Source of the DNA: Sphingobacterium sp. UBA4616
Lineage (GTDB): Bacteria; Bacteroidota; Bacteroidia; Sphingobacteriales; Sphingobacteriaceae
Assembly (NCBI GenBank): GCA_002386525.1
Contig: DGIS01000022.1
Coordinates: 310,001 to 374,000, forward strand
Direction: 5' to 3'
DNA: 64,000 nt
This document shows positions 54,150-62,137 of the stretch, one piece after another. The notes below the pieces were generated by a model, which saw only the letters and a list, made by a program, of their open reading frames with translations, did not search any database and was not told the DNA's origin. Position numbers and translations under genes: made by a program. How positions within the stretch are numbered: position 1 is the first letter of the stretch; each line of letters begins with the position of its first letter.

Positions 54150-55391
54150 ATGCTATCACATACCTTAATTCTGGAAATTGGAATCGCTGTAGGACTTGTT
54201 GCCATTGTTGGTCTAATTGCCAATAAGCTTAAGTTTTCTGTTATTCCTTTTTTCATCATTATAGGAATGGTTTTGGGACAGCACGCCCCACAGGTTGGCA
54301 TGGTGGATTTAACATTTACAGAAAGCAAGCCCTTTATCGATTTCATGGGCCGTTTGGGGGTACTGTTCCTACTGTTCTATCTTGGTCTTGAGTTTTCAGT
54401 CAATCGGCTTATTAAGTCTGGTAAAGCCATTGTGACAGGGGGAACCATTTATGTTTTATTGAACTTTACTTCAGGACTATTGATCGGTTGGTTGATGGAC
54501 ATGCCATTTAAGGAAATGATGGTGCTGTGCGGTATTATGACGAGTTCCTCGACAGCTATTGTTGCAAAAGTTCTGACTGATCTCAAACGTACTGCCAACC
54601 CCGAGACAGAGGTCATCATGGGCATGATTATGTTCGATGATTTGTTTATAGCGATGCATATCTCCTTTCTTTCAGGCTTGATTCTTACGGGGAGCAGCTC
54701 TTTTTGGACGGTGGCTGGAACTTCTTTACTGGCCTTGGGTTTTATATTGGCATTTTTGATTTTAGGCAGAAAACTGGTGCCTGCAATTGATCGTTTATTG
54801 AAGGAGAAAACCTCTGAATTATTTATATTGATCATCTTTGCGCTGCTTTTTATTGTAGCGGGATTTTCCGAAACGATACACGTTGCAGAGGCTATTGGTG
54901 CATTGATGGCTGGATTGGTGCTTGCAGATTCTCAATACATTAAAAAAATTGAATCCATGGTACTGCCCTATAAAGATTTTTTTGGGGCCATGTTTTTCTT
55001 TAGTTTCGGATTATCCATTGATATTATGTCGTTAGGAGGTGCCGTTTTTTGGGCTTCGATCGCAGCGTTGGTAACCATGATGGGTAATCTTGCTTCGGGA
55101 TATTTTGCAGCTAAATTTTCGGGCATGAAGCCTAAAACTTCTTTTGATATCGGCTTTACCTTATCTGCGCGGGGCGAGTTTTCTATTATCATGGCAAATA
55201 TTGGTAAAGCGGGGGCTTTATTACCGGTGATCCAATCCTTCGTGGTTGTTTATGTCCTTATTCTTTCAATTGTATCGCCCCTATTAACTAAAGAGTCGCG
55301 AAAGCTGTGGAAAACACTTTTTGGAGCGGATCCCAATAGTGCTAAGCCCTTAAAGAAGCTGAGCGATCTGGAAAATAATCAGAAGCTTTAG
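54150..55391 (+). CDS. CPA2-family cation:proton antiporter
   Basis: 413 residues, about 12 membrane helices of the Na+/H+ exchanger (KefB/NhaS-like) fold. Characteristic stretches: FLLFYLGLEFSVNRL, MTSSSTAIVAKVLTDLKR, IMFDDLFIAMHISFLSGL (aspartate pair of the transport site), IGALMAGLVLADSQYIKKI and RGEFSIIMANIG. There is no C-terminal RCK domain; regulation is supplied by the separate TrkA-C protein just upstream. Ends 2 bp before the convergent Fe-S assembly gene. Confidence 0.92.
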   Translation: MLSHTLILEIGIAVGLVAIVGLIANKLKFSVIPFFIIIGMVLGQHAPQVGMVDLTFTESKPFIDFMGRLGVLFLLFYLGLEFSVNRLIKSGKAIVTGGTIYVLLNFTSGLLIGWLMDMPFKEMMVLCGIMTSSSTAIVAKVLTDLKRTANPETEVIMGMIMFDDLFIAMHISFLSGLILTGSSSFWTVAGTSLLALGFILAFLILGRKLVPAIDRLLKEKTSELFILIIFALLFIVAGFSETIHVAEAIGALMAGLVLADSQYIKKIESMVLPYKDFFGAMFFFSFGLSIDIMSLGGAVFWASIAALVTMMGNLASGYFAAKFSGMKPKTSFDIGFTLSARGEFSIIMANIGKAGALLPVIQSFVVVYVLILSIVSPLLTKESRKLWKTLFGADPNSAKPLKKLSDLENNQKL

Positions 55392-55393
55392 AG

Positions 55394-55723
55394 TTACAAA
55401 AATCCTAATTCTAGTTTTGCTTCTTCCGACATCATGTCTTTGGTCCAAGGCGGATCAAATGTCAATTCTACCAATGCTTCTTTGATGCCTTCGATGGCAG
55501 CAACTTTTTCCTGAACTTCATTCATGATTTCGCCTGCCACCGGACAGCCTGGAGCAGTGAGTGTCATCACAATCTTTGCAATACCTTCTTCCTTCGTAAT
55601 GATTTCATATACAAGTCCCAAATCTACAATATTTGCAGGTTTGAGTTCAGGATCATAAATCGATTCCAGTACAGTCTGTATCTGCGGCGCTAAACCTAGT
55701 TTATCTAATACGATGATACTCAT
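55394..55723 (-). CDS. SufT/PaaD-like DUF59 iron-sulfur assembly factor
   Basis: 109 residues of the MIP18/DUF59 family. Visible: IYDPELKPANIVDLGLVYEI, the conserved Cys motif TLTAPGCPVAGEI, and the C-terminal VELTFDPPWTKDMMS. Members help mature Fe-S proteins. The start overlaps the stop of the upstream glycosyltransferase by 4 bp (ATGA), which suggests coupled translation, though no functional link between the two is obvious. Confidence 0.92.
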   Translation of the reverse strand: MSIIVLDKLGLAPQIQTVLESIYDPELKPANIVDLGLVYEIITKEEGIAKIVMTLTAPGCPVAGEIMNEVQEKVAAIEGIKEALVELTFDPPWTKDMMSEEAKLELGFL

Positions 55724-56889
55724 TTATTCCGTTTTTTATCGTGAATAGCGTCCTGATAGATCGCCAATAATTTTCCTTTATTTATTTCAGGTGTAAAATT
55801 ACTAAAATAGTAAGTACTGCAGGTCTTTCTTATCTCATCTTTTTCATCTTTCATTTTTGTACTCCATGCGATCAAAGAGCGGATGATGTCATTTTTATTG
55901 TGAGGATCGAAGGTCAGCCCTGTTTTGCCGGGAGCAATCAATTCGGGAAGCGGCCCAATATTGGAGCAGAGTACGGCTGTGCCTACAGAGTAAGCTTCAA
56001 GAATTGTAATTGGCATGCCCTCGAAACAAATGGAAGGAACGAGCAATGCTTGTGCATTTGCTACCAAGGGCAAGATTTCATCCCTCTTTTTAAAGCCAAG
56101 GTAGGAAATATTAGGTTGACCCTTGATGCGTCGGTTTACTACCGCTTCGAGCGGTCCCCCGCCAATGATCTGTAGTTTAAAATCTGTCCCGATAAAAGCA
56201 TCTATCAGATTTAATATGCCCTTTTCTTCTGAAAGACGACCGACGTAGATGAAGTAGGGAGGGGTAACGTTGGGCACTATTGTAGTAGGAAAGACAAAGT
56301 TTGGTTTAACAACGAATAAGTGAGGTGAAAGGTTCAGCGTAGATTTAACAAATATTTCTTTTGCAAAGGAGCTTAAATTGATGTAGCGATTTACTTTTTT
56401 CCAAGTCCCAATTTTACGGTGAACCCAATAATTCAAAGCTAGGATAAATGTTTTTACCGTAGAGTTATTGAATGCTTTTTGTCGCACAGCAGTCCAAGGG
56501 AAGTTCTCATGGATTGAGTCCAAAAAAAGGTGATTGTGGTGATACAGCGTGGCCGATGGGCATAACAGCCGGAAGTTATGGAGCGTCATGACCTGTGGGA
56601 TTCCGAGTTTGGCGATGGTACGCACGATAACTGGACCAGCTGCATAATGTGTATTATGTATGTGAACGATATCTGGTTTAAAGGTATTTATTTTTTCCTT
56701 GACACGTTGCGCAGCGAAAATATTCCAAAAGGATCCCACTGTCTGTAGGGCTCCCCTCCATCCCTTTTTATTCTGGAAAGTGACCGTGAGGACTTCATGA
56801 TCCTGAGCAAGGAGGGAAGCTTCCTGCTGAAACACAGTATCTTCACCACCAGGATCTTGGTAAAATGTATGGATAATCAGTATGCGCAT
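55720..56889 (-). CDS. Glycosyltransferase family 4 (GT-B fold)
   Basis: 389 residues from the Met beginning MRILIIHTFYQDPGGEDTVFQQE, which is a typical GT4 N-terminus; an in-frame Met six codons upstream (MYKYFIM) is the alternative. The C-terminal Rossmann half has YVGRLSEEKGILNLIDAF, and the donor-binding ALLVPSICFEGMPITILEAYSVGTAVLCSNIGPLPELI. It transfers a sugar from a nucleotide donor, probably to a surface polysaccharide or glycoconjugate; acceptor unknown. It overlaps the DUF59 gene by 4 bp. Confidence 0.9.
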   Translation of the reverse strand: MRILIIHTFYQDPGGEDTVFQQEASLLAQDHEVLTVTFQNKKGWRGALQTVGSFWNIFAAQRVKEKINTFKPDIVHIHNTHYAAGPVIVRTIAKLGIPQVMTLHNFRLLCPSATLYHHNHLFLDSIHENFPWTAVRQKAFNNSTVKTFILALNYWVHRKIGTWKKVNRYINLSSFAKEIFVKSTLNLSPHLFVVKPNFVFPTTIVPNVTPPYFIYVGRLSEEKGILNLIDAFIGTDFKLQIIGGGPLEAVVNRRIKGQPNISYLGFKKRDEILPLVANAQALLVPSICFEGMPITILEAYSVGTAVLCSNIGPLPELIAPGKTGLTFDPHNKNDIIRSLIAWSTKMKDEKDEIRKTCSTYYFSNFTPEINKGKLLAIYQDAIHDKKRNK

Positions 56890-57000
56890 AATAAAATACT
56901 TGTACAAATGTACAATTTTGGGGCGACTTCCTTTAAAGGGACAAAATTGCCATTTCTATCCGATTATTGCTATATTCGCAAGATTCGATCGTAAAGATAT

Positions 57001-57969
57001 ATGCAACATTTACAACAACTCGTGATGGAGGCGATAGAGACAAGTAAATTTCCTGAGACACCATCCAATTTATATGATCCAATACGGTATATTTTGACTT
57101 TAGGCGGAAAGCGGGTTCGACCTGTACTGACCTTGATGGCGGCCGAATTATTCGGTATGCGGGACATGGCCGATATTATACCTGCCGCCAAAGCAGTGGA
57201 GTTTTTTCACAACTTTTCACTAATCCACGATGACCTAATGGATAAGGCTCCCTTAAGAAGAGGTAAAACGACAGTTCACGAGAAATGGGATGCCAATATT
57301 GCCATATTATCTGGAGATGGATTGTTAGTTAAAGCCTATGAGGAAATCTCAAAATGTAATCCCGTTTATCTACCTGCAACTTTGAAAATTTTAAGTAAAG
57401 TTGCCATGGAAGTATGTGAGGGCCAACAATTGGATATGGATTATGAAAGTCGGAGTTCGCTATCGATGGCTGAATATTTGGAGATGATCCGCCTGAAAAC
57501 TTCAGTGTTATTGGGTGGAGCATTGCAATTAGGTGCTATTCTGTCAGGAGCAGATGAACAGCAACAGCAACTGATTTACGATTTTGGTGAGAATGTGGGG
57601 TTAGCATTCCAGTTACAAGATGATATTTTGGATGCTTACGGCGATCCGGAAACCTTTGGAAAGATCGTTGGTGGTGATATTCTGATCAATAAAAAGACGT
57701 TTTTATTGGTGAAGCTGATGGCCGTGATTTCGCACGAAGATAAACCCATTTTGAAGAATTTGTTGGAAGCTCCTGCTGAGGATACTCCATCAAAAATAAA
57801 GGATATGCTTGCGTTGTATGGGAAATATGAAATTAAAGCAGCTGCGGATAAACTTAAGGATAGCTATACACAGCGGGCTTTTGAAAAAATGGAAGCTTTA
57901 AATGTACCAAATCATCGCAAGGAACCGTTATTAGTTTTAGCAAATAACCTTTTGGTGCGGCAGCAATAA
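57001..57969 (+). CDS. Polyprenyl diphosphate synthase
   Basis: 322 residues, trans-isoprenyl diphosphate synthase. First aspartate-rich motif DDLMD in SLIHDDLMDKAPLRRG, second motif QDDILD in LAFQLQDDILDAYGDP, and the GGKRVRPVLTLM substrate loop. It lengthens isoprenyl diphosphate for quinone side chains or carotenoids. The residues five and four before the first motif (F and S in FSLIHDD) do not settle product length. Starts 111 bp from the divergent glycosyltransferase. Confidence 0.93.
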   Translation: MQHLQQLVMEAIETSKFPETPSNLYDPIRYILTLGGKRVRPVLTLMAAELFGMRDMADIIPAAKAVEFFHNFSLIHDDLMDKAPLRRGKTTVHEKWDANIAILSGDGLLVKAYEEISKCNPVYLPATLKILSKVAMEVCEGQQLDMDYESRSSLSMAEYLEMIRLKTSVLLGGALQLGAILSGADEQQQQLIYDFGENVGLAFQLQDDILDAYGDPETFGKIVGGDILINKKTFLLVKLMAVISHEDKPILKNLLEAPAEDTPSKIKDMLALYGKYEIKAAADKLKDSYTQRAFEKMEALNVPNHRKEPLLVLANNLLVRQQ

Positions 57970-58053
57970 GTATTAATTCTTTTAAAATTTGTATCTTGCC
58001 GTTAAATGGTTATTTTATTATAAAATAATTAAGTAAATTTTTAGATTACGTTC

Positions 58054-58830
58054 ATGGAGCCTTTAAAGATCACCGTATTTCAAGCATACCTATTCTGGGA
58101 AAATATAGAGAAGAATCTAAATAATCTCGCGTTGAGGCTTTCCGCATTGCGCGAAAAAACGGATGTTATTATTCTTCCTGAGATGTTTAATACAGGCTTC
58201 ACCAATAATGTTAAGAAATGCGCCGAACCCGCAAACGGACCTACCACAAGATGGCTATTTGAGATGGCTAGTTCGCTTAATTGTGTTGTCGCAGGTTCTT
58301 TAATCATTGAAGATGGTGGGAAATATTATAATCGTTTTGTGTGGATGTTTCCGGATGGCAAATATGTAAAATATGACAAACGCCATCTCTTTGGATTATC
58401 GAAAGAAAATGAATACTTCGAACCGGGCAATGAACGCATTTTAGTAGATATCAAAGGCTGGAAAATTTGTCCAATGATCTGTTATGATCTTAGATTCCCT
58501 GTTTGGTCTAAAAATCAAAATGGTGCATATGATATTTTAGTATATACGGCCAGCTGGCCTGACAAGCGATCTGCGCATTGGAGAGCCCTTATTCCAGCAC
58601 GCGCGATAGAAAATCAAGCCTATGTTGTTGGTGTAAACCGCGTTGGGCATGACGGTAATGATGTTTATTATTCTGGCGGTTCGATGTGTATATCTCCTTT
58701 AGGGGATGTAGTGTATTACAAACCGGAAGATGAAGACTTATATACATTTACCTTAAATCCCAATGATTTACTGGAAGCTCGTGAGAAATTCCCTTTCTTG
58801 AAAGACTCTGATTCGTTTACTATCAGCTAA
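58054..58830 (+). CDS. Nitrilase-family amidase (omega-amidase-like)
   Basis: 258 residues with the carbon-nitrogen hydrolase triad: Glu in ILPEMFNTGF (near residue 45), Lys in KYDKRHLF (near 110), and the nucleophilic Cys in PMICYDLRFP (near 145). The length and the MFNTGFTNN-type motif resemble YafV/omega-amidase (Nit2-like) enzymes, which hydrolyse alpha-ketoglutaramate, but the substrate is inferred. It follows the polyprenyl synthase by 84 bp. Confidence 0.88.
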   Translation: MEPLKITVFQAYLFWENIEKNLNNLALRLSALREKTDVIILPEMFNTGFTNNVKKCAEPANGPTTRWLFEMASSLNCVVAGSLIIEDGGKYYNRFVWMFPDGKYVKYDKRHLFGLSKENEYFEPGNERILVDIKGWKICPMICYDLRFPVWSKNQNGAYDILVYTASWPDKRSAHWRALIPARAIENQAYVVGVNRVGHDGNDVYYSGGSMCISPLGDVVYYKPEDEDLYTFTLNPNDLLEAREKFPFLKDSDSFTIS

Positions 58831-58922
58831 CTCCCTTTTAATTAGGTATAATTGCAAGCAATAATTTTGGTCGTATACTTTTTATTTGCTAAATTCAATC
58901 TGGCATAAATCAAATTTTGATG

Positions 58923-58957
58923 ATTTATCAACATCTACTGATGACATGTTGATAAAT
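58923..58957. repeat. 12-bp inverted repeat upstream of marR-type gene
   Basis: ATTTATCAACAT (58923-58934) and ATGTTGATAAAT (58946-58957), 11-bp loop, followed by TTTGTTTG. It is about 93 bp after the amidase stop and 137 bp before the MarR start. It may be an AT-rich terminator of the amidase gene, an operator, or a pair of DnaA-like boxes (TTATCAACA, TGTTGATAA). Confidence 0.5.
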
Positions 58958-59094
58958 TTTGTTTGAAGAAGCTATACTAAAGCGTAATTTAGGCTAACTA
59001 TAGCCACAATACGTTTAGCTTTTTTTTTACATCATATGAAAGACAGCATTTTATTGCTATAATAAGTTGCGTAAACAACCATAACCATTATTAT

Positions 59095-59538
59095 ATGTTG
59101 CACCAAGATTTAGTATCACAAGAGTATTTTTATAATTTCCTAACGGGTAAATATTCCATTGCAGTTATGCGAAGGTTACAGCGTAATCTCCGGGAGGCCG
59201 GTTTAAGCATTACTTCTGAACAATGGAGTATAATGTATAACCTTTGGGTAGAGGAGGGGCTTACCCAGCAAGAGTTAGCTATTCGTACATTTCGAGACAA
59301 GCCGAGCGTGACTCGGCTAATAAATAATTTGGAACGGGTCAATCTGGTTATTCGCGTGAATGATAAAAACGATAGACGTTCTAATCTGATCTATTTGACA
59401 AAAACGGGAAGAAAGATGAAGGATGAGGGCATGAAGCAAGCTAGAAATACAATTGAACAGGCCTTAGAGGGGTTGAACGATGATCAGATTGCTGTCTCAA
59501 ATACGATTTTACATCGTGTACTCTTTAATCTAGAATAG
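59095..59538 (+). CDS. MarR-family transcriptional regulator
   Basis: 147 residues. The winged helix-turn-helix is clear: LSITSEQWSIMYNLW, LTQQELAIRTFRDKPSVTRLINNLERVNLVIRVNDKNDRRSNLIYLTKTGRKMKDE with the recognition helix and the wing DDRR-type motif (NDRRS). Dimerisation helices flank it at both ends. Target genes are unknown; no adjacent efflux or detoxification gene is present. A terminator follows and the next gene is convergent. Confidence 0.93.
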   Translation: MLHQDLVSQEYFYNFLTGKYSIAVMRRLQRNLREAGLSITSEQWSIMYNLWVEEGLTQQELAIRTFRDKPSVTRLINNLERVNLVIRVNDKNDRRSNLIYLTKTGRKMKDEGMKQARNTIEQALEGLNDDQIAVSNTILHRVLFNLE

Positions 59539-59574
59539 TTTTTATGTTCGGCTCCTGAATAAGCAAGCCATAAA

Positions 59575-59610
59575 AAAGTCCCCTATGCTGATTTTACATA
59601 GGAGACTTTC
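59575..59610. terminator. Terminator between marR and the FMN-binding protein gene
   Basis: Stem AAAGTCCCCTATG (59575-59587) / CATAGGAGACTTT (59597-59609), one mismatch, A-rich on the left and T-rich on the right, so usable by both converging transcripts. Confidence 0.75.
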
Positions 59611-59632
59611 TGTTTTATTTAAACAATATCGC

Positions 59633-61189
59633 TTAATCTTCGAACAGCTTACTTTCGAAATCTGTGCGGCTGTTGACCAATTTACCTTCATTTCCGAAAT
59701 AAATTTCCTGAAAGCTTAGTGTCCGTATCGCATCTACTTTACGATAAAATTTATCTGCCGATACATCAGACAGTGTTTTGAATCCGCAAGCTTCCATAAT
59801 TTCGACAGTAGCACGTAAGGTGTTACGATGGAACTGAGCGACACGCACATATTTATCGTTCACGTCTAGTCCTTTGTAGAGATGTGGTTGTTGTGTCGCC
59901 ACGCCAACTGGGCAAACGTCTTCATTACATTTCAGTGCCTGGATGCAACCCAAAGCGAACATCATACCGCGCGCGCTATAACATGCATCTGCTCCTAGGG
60001 CGATAACTTTTAGAATGTCGAACCCAGTGACGATACGGCTGGATACGATCACTTTGATATGTTTTTTTAGACCGAAGGAAATTAAGGTTTTTGTGACAAA
60101 CGCCAGTGCATCATAGAGCGGCATACCTAAATTGTCCGTAAACTCAAGTGGCGCTGCTCCGGTACCACCTTCTGACCCATCTACAGAGATAAAATCCGGA
60201 AAAATCTGTGTATTTTGCATCGCATGACAGATATCCATAAACTCATGTTTATCTCCGATACAGATCTTAAAACCGATGGGTTTTCCACCAGACAATTCAC
60301 GCATATGTTGTATGAAGTGCATCATCTCTGTTGGCGAAGAGAATGCACTATGTGCTGGAGGTGACATGACGTCTGTTCCCGGAATAACGTGACGAATGGC
60401 AGCAACCTCAGGTGTATTTTTTGCAGCTGGAAGGATACCCCCATGACCTGGTTTAGCGCCTTGTGAGAGTTTCAACTCAATCATCTTCACGTTTTCACGG
60501 TTTGATTTCTCCTTGAAAAGTTCGGCATCAAATTTTCCCTCTTTATTACGGCACCCAAAATAACCTGTACCAACCTGCCAAATTAAATCACCGCCATTAT
60601 TATGATAGTCACTGATCCCCCCTTCACCGGTGTTGTGAGCAAAATTTTGAAGTGCAGCGCCTTTGTTTAAGGCCGTTATCGCGGTTTTGCTTAAAGCGCC
60701 GTAACTCATTGCTGAAATGTTGAACACACTTAAACTATAAGGCTTTTTACAAGCGGCGTTTCCAACCGTAGTGCGGAGGTCGTGGTTCTCGATATGACAA
60801 GGGAAAACAGAGTGCGCTGCCCATTCGTTCCCGACTGCCTGCGGATCGGTCTGCATACCAAATGCAACGGTTTCCCGTTGATTTTTTGCACGCTGGTATA
60901 CGATCGAACGCTGTCTTCTGTTAAAAGGACGTCCATCCATGTCTGATTCCCAAAAATATTGTCTCAACTCAGGACGAATAGATTCGAAGATATAACGGAA
61001 ATATCCAACTAAAGGATAATTGCGTAGGATGGCATGTTTGGTCTGGAAACTATGATATAACGCGATCAATAGCAACGGAAATGGGATGATAAGTAGCCAA
61101 AACCAGCTTGATGTAAATATAAATCCAAATGATACAATGATTAAATTAATCACAATCATTATTGAAAGAATGAGTTTTCTAACTTCCAT
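59633..61189 (-). CDS. FMN-binding glutamate-synthase-like protein with membrane anchor
   Basis: 518 residues. Two N-terminal hydrophobic segments (about residues 5-27 and 28-46) anchor a long domain of the GltB central/FMN-binding type: PYSLSVFNISAMSYGALSKTAITALNKGA, HNTGEGGISDYH, KPGHGGILPAAKNT, SVDGSEGGTGAAPLEF and GADACYSARGMMFALGCIQALKCNEDVCPVGVATQ (cysteines suitable for a 3Fe-4S-type cluster). It lacks the glutaminase and C-terminal domains of true glutamate synthase. Substrate is therefore unproven; ammonia- or sarcosine/methylamine-linked functions have been proposed for relatives. Confidence 0.88.
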   Translation of the reverse strand: MEVRKLILSIMIVINLIIVSFGFIFTSSWFWLLIIPFPLLLIALYHSFQTKHAILRNYPLVGYFRYIFESIRPELRQYFWESDMDGRPFNRRQRSIVYQRAKNQRETVAFGMQTDPQAVGNEWAAHSVFPCHIENHDLRTTVGNAACKKPYSLSVFNISAMSYGALSKTAITALNKGAALQNFAHNTGEGGISDYHNNGGDLIWQVGTGYFGCRNKEGKFDAELFKEKSNRENVKMIELKLSQGAKPGHGGILPAAKNTPEVAAIRHVIPGTDVMSPPAHSAFSSPTEMMHFIQHMRELSGGKPIGFKICIGDKHEFMDICHAMQNTQIFPDFISVDGSEGGTGAAPLEFTDNLGMPLYDALAFVTKTLISFGLKKHIKVIVSSRIVTGFDILKVIALGADACYSARGMMFALGCIQALKCNEDVCPVGVATQQPHLYKGLDVNDKYVRVAQFHRNTLRATVEIMEACGFKTLSDVSADKFYRKVDAIRTLSFQEIYFGNEGKLVNSRTDFESKLFED

Positions 61190-61375
61190 AGAAAATACGA
61201 TTGTTTAGTTTTAATTCGCTATTTTAATGTTTAGCACAACTGATTATTTTATTACTCAATTAGCATTCCAAAACGCGCTTTTGGACGAAGCAAATGTACT
61301 AAAGTTCCCTAAGTAAATAGATATATTTACCCGTTTGGAGTAAGTTTTGATAAGTTTATAACCGTTGCTAACAAA

Positions 61376-62137
61376 CTATTTTCTTTTAGTAATCTCCTGC
61401 GCTAAAAGTTGATAGATTTGCTGTAAATCTGGTTTATTGCTAATAAATTGCAAATGTTTTTGCATTGTTGTGCTGTCTTGCCGGATGGCTGGTCCTGTCT
61501 GAACTGTTATCGGAATATGATTTTGAGCTTTTTCTGCCGTTTCCCGGATGATTGGCTTGATCAGATCAAACGATAAGTTGTTTTCGTTGAGAAGCTCATA
61601 TGCCATCTGATAGAGGATATTCGAAAAATTATTGACCATGACCGAAGCAAGATGAATCGCTAAACGCTGGTGTGAGGTACAGTATATGCTTTGCGGGCTT
61701 AATTTGCGTGCGAGCTGGAGCAGCATTGCGCTATTGTCGTCCGTATTACCTTCAACACAAAGCGGAACGGTGGAAAAATCGACTGCTTTATCTTTAGATA
61801 AAGACTGTGGTGGATAGATGACACCGGCGTTCTTAAATCTATTGAGTACGGCCAGATCTGTTGCGCCTGAACAGTGGATAACAATTCCTTTTAAGTTTTC
61901 AGGGAGCGCTTCTACTATCGGTATGATAGCTTGATCCGCAACCGCAATGAGGTAAAGGTCGGCATTTAAGTCAAGTTCAGACAGCTGGTCAATTGCCGCG
62001 CAATGAAGATCAAAGGCCAATGCGTCTGCATTGGCCTTCGTTTTACTATAGATCTGAACGATATGCTGTCCTATTTTTTGAAACTGTCGTGCGAAATGTG
62101 TGGCTGCATTTCCGCTTCCTAAGATCACAATGTTCAT
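61376..62137 (-). CDS. Rossmann-fold protein with DUF2520 domain
   Basis: 253 residues. N-terminal NAD(P)-binding motif NIVILGSGNAATHFARQF, then strands to about residue 130 with VIHCSGATDL and VIYPPQSLSKDKAVDF. A helical C-terminal DUF2520 domain follows (HQRLAIHLASVMVNNFSNILYQMA, and TGPAIRQDSTTMQKHLQFI). The family resembles ketopantoate or pyrroline-carboxylate reductase-like dehydrogenases; substrate unknown. Its start overlaps the ccmF-like stop by one base. Confidence 0.9.
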   Translation of the reverse strand: MNIVILGSGNAATHFARQFQKIGQHIVQIYSKTKANADALAFDLHCAAIDQLSELDLNADLYLIAVADQAIIPIVEALPENLKGIVIHCSGATDLAVLNRFKNAGVIYPPQSLSKDKAVDFSTVPLCVEGNTDDNSAMLLQLARKLSPQSIYCTSHQRLAIHLASVMVNNFSNILYQMAYELLNENNLSFDLIKPIIRETAEKAQNHIPITVQTGPAIRQDSTTMQKHLQFISNKPDLQQIYQLLAQEITKRK

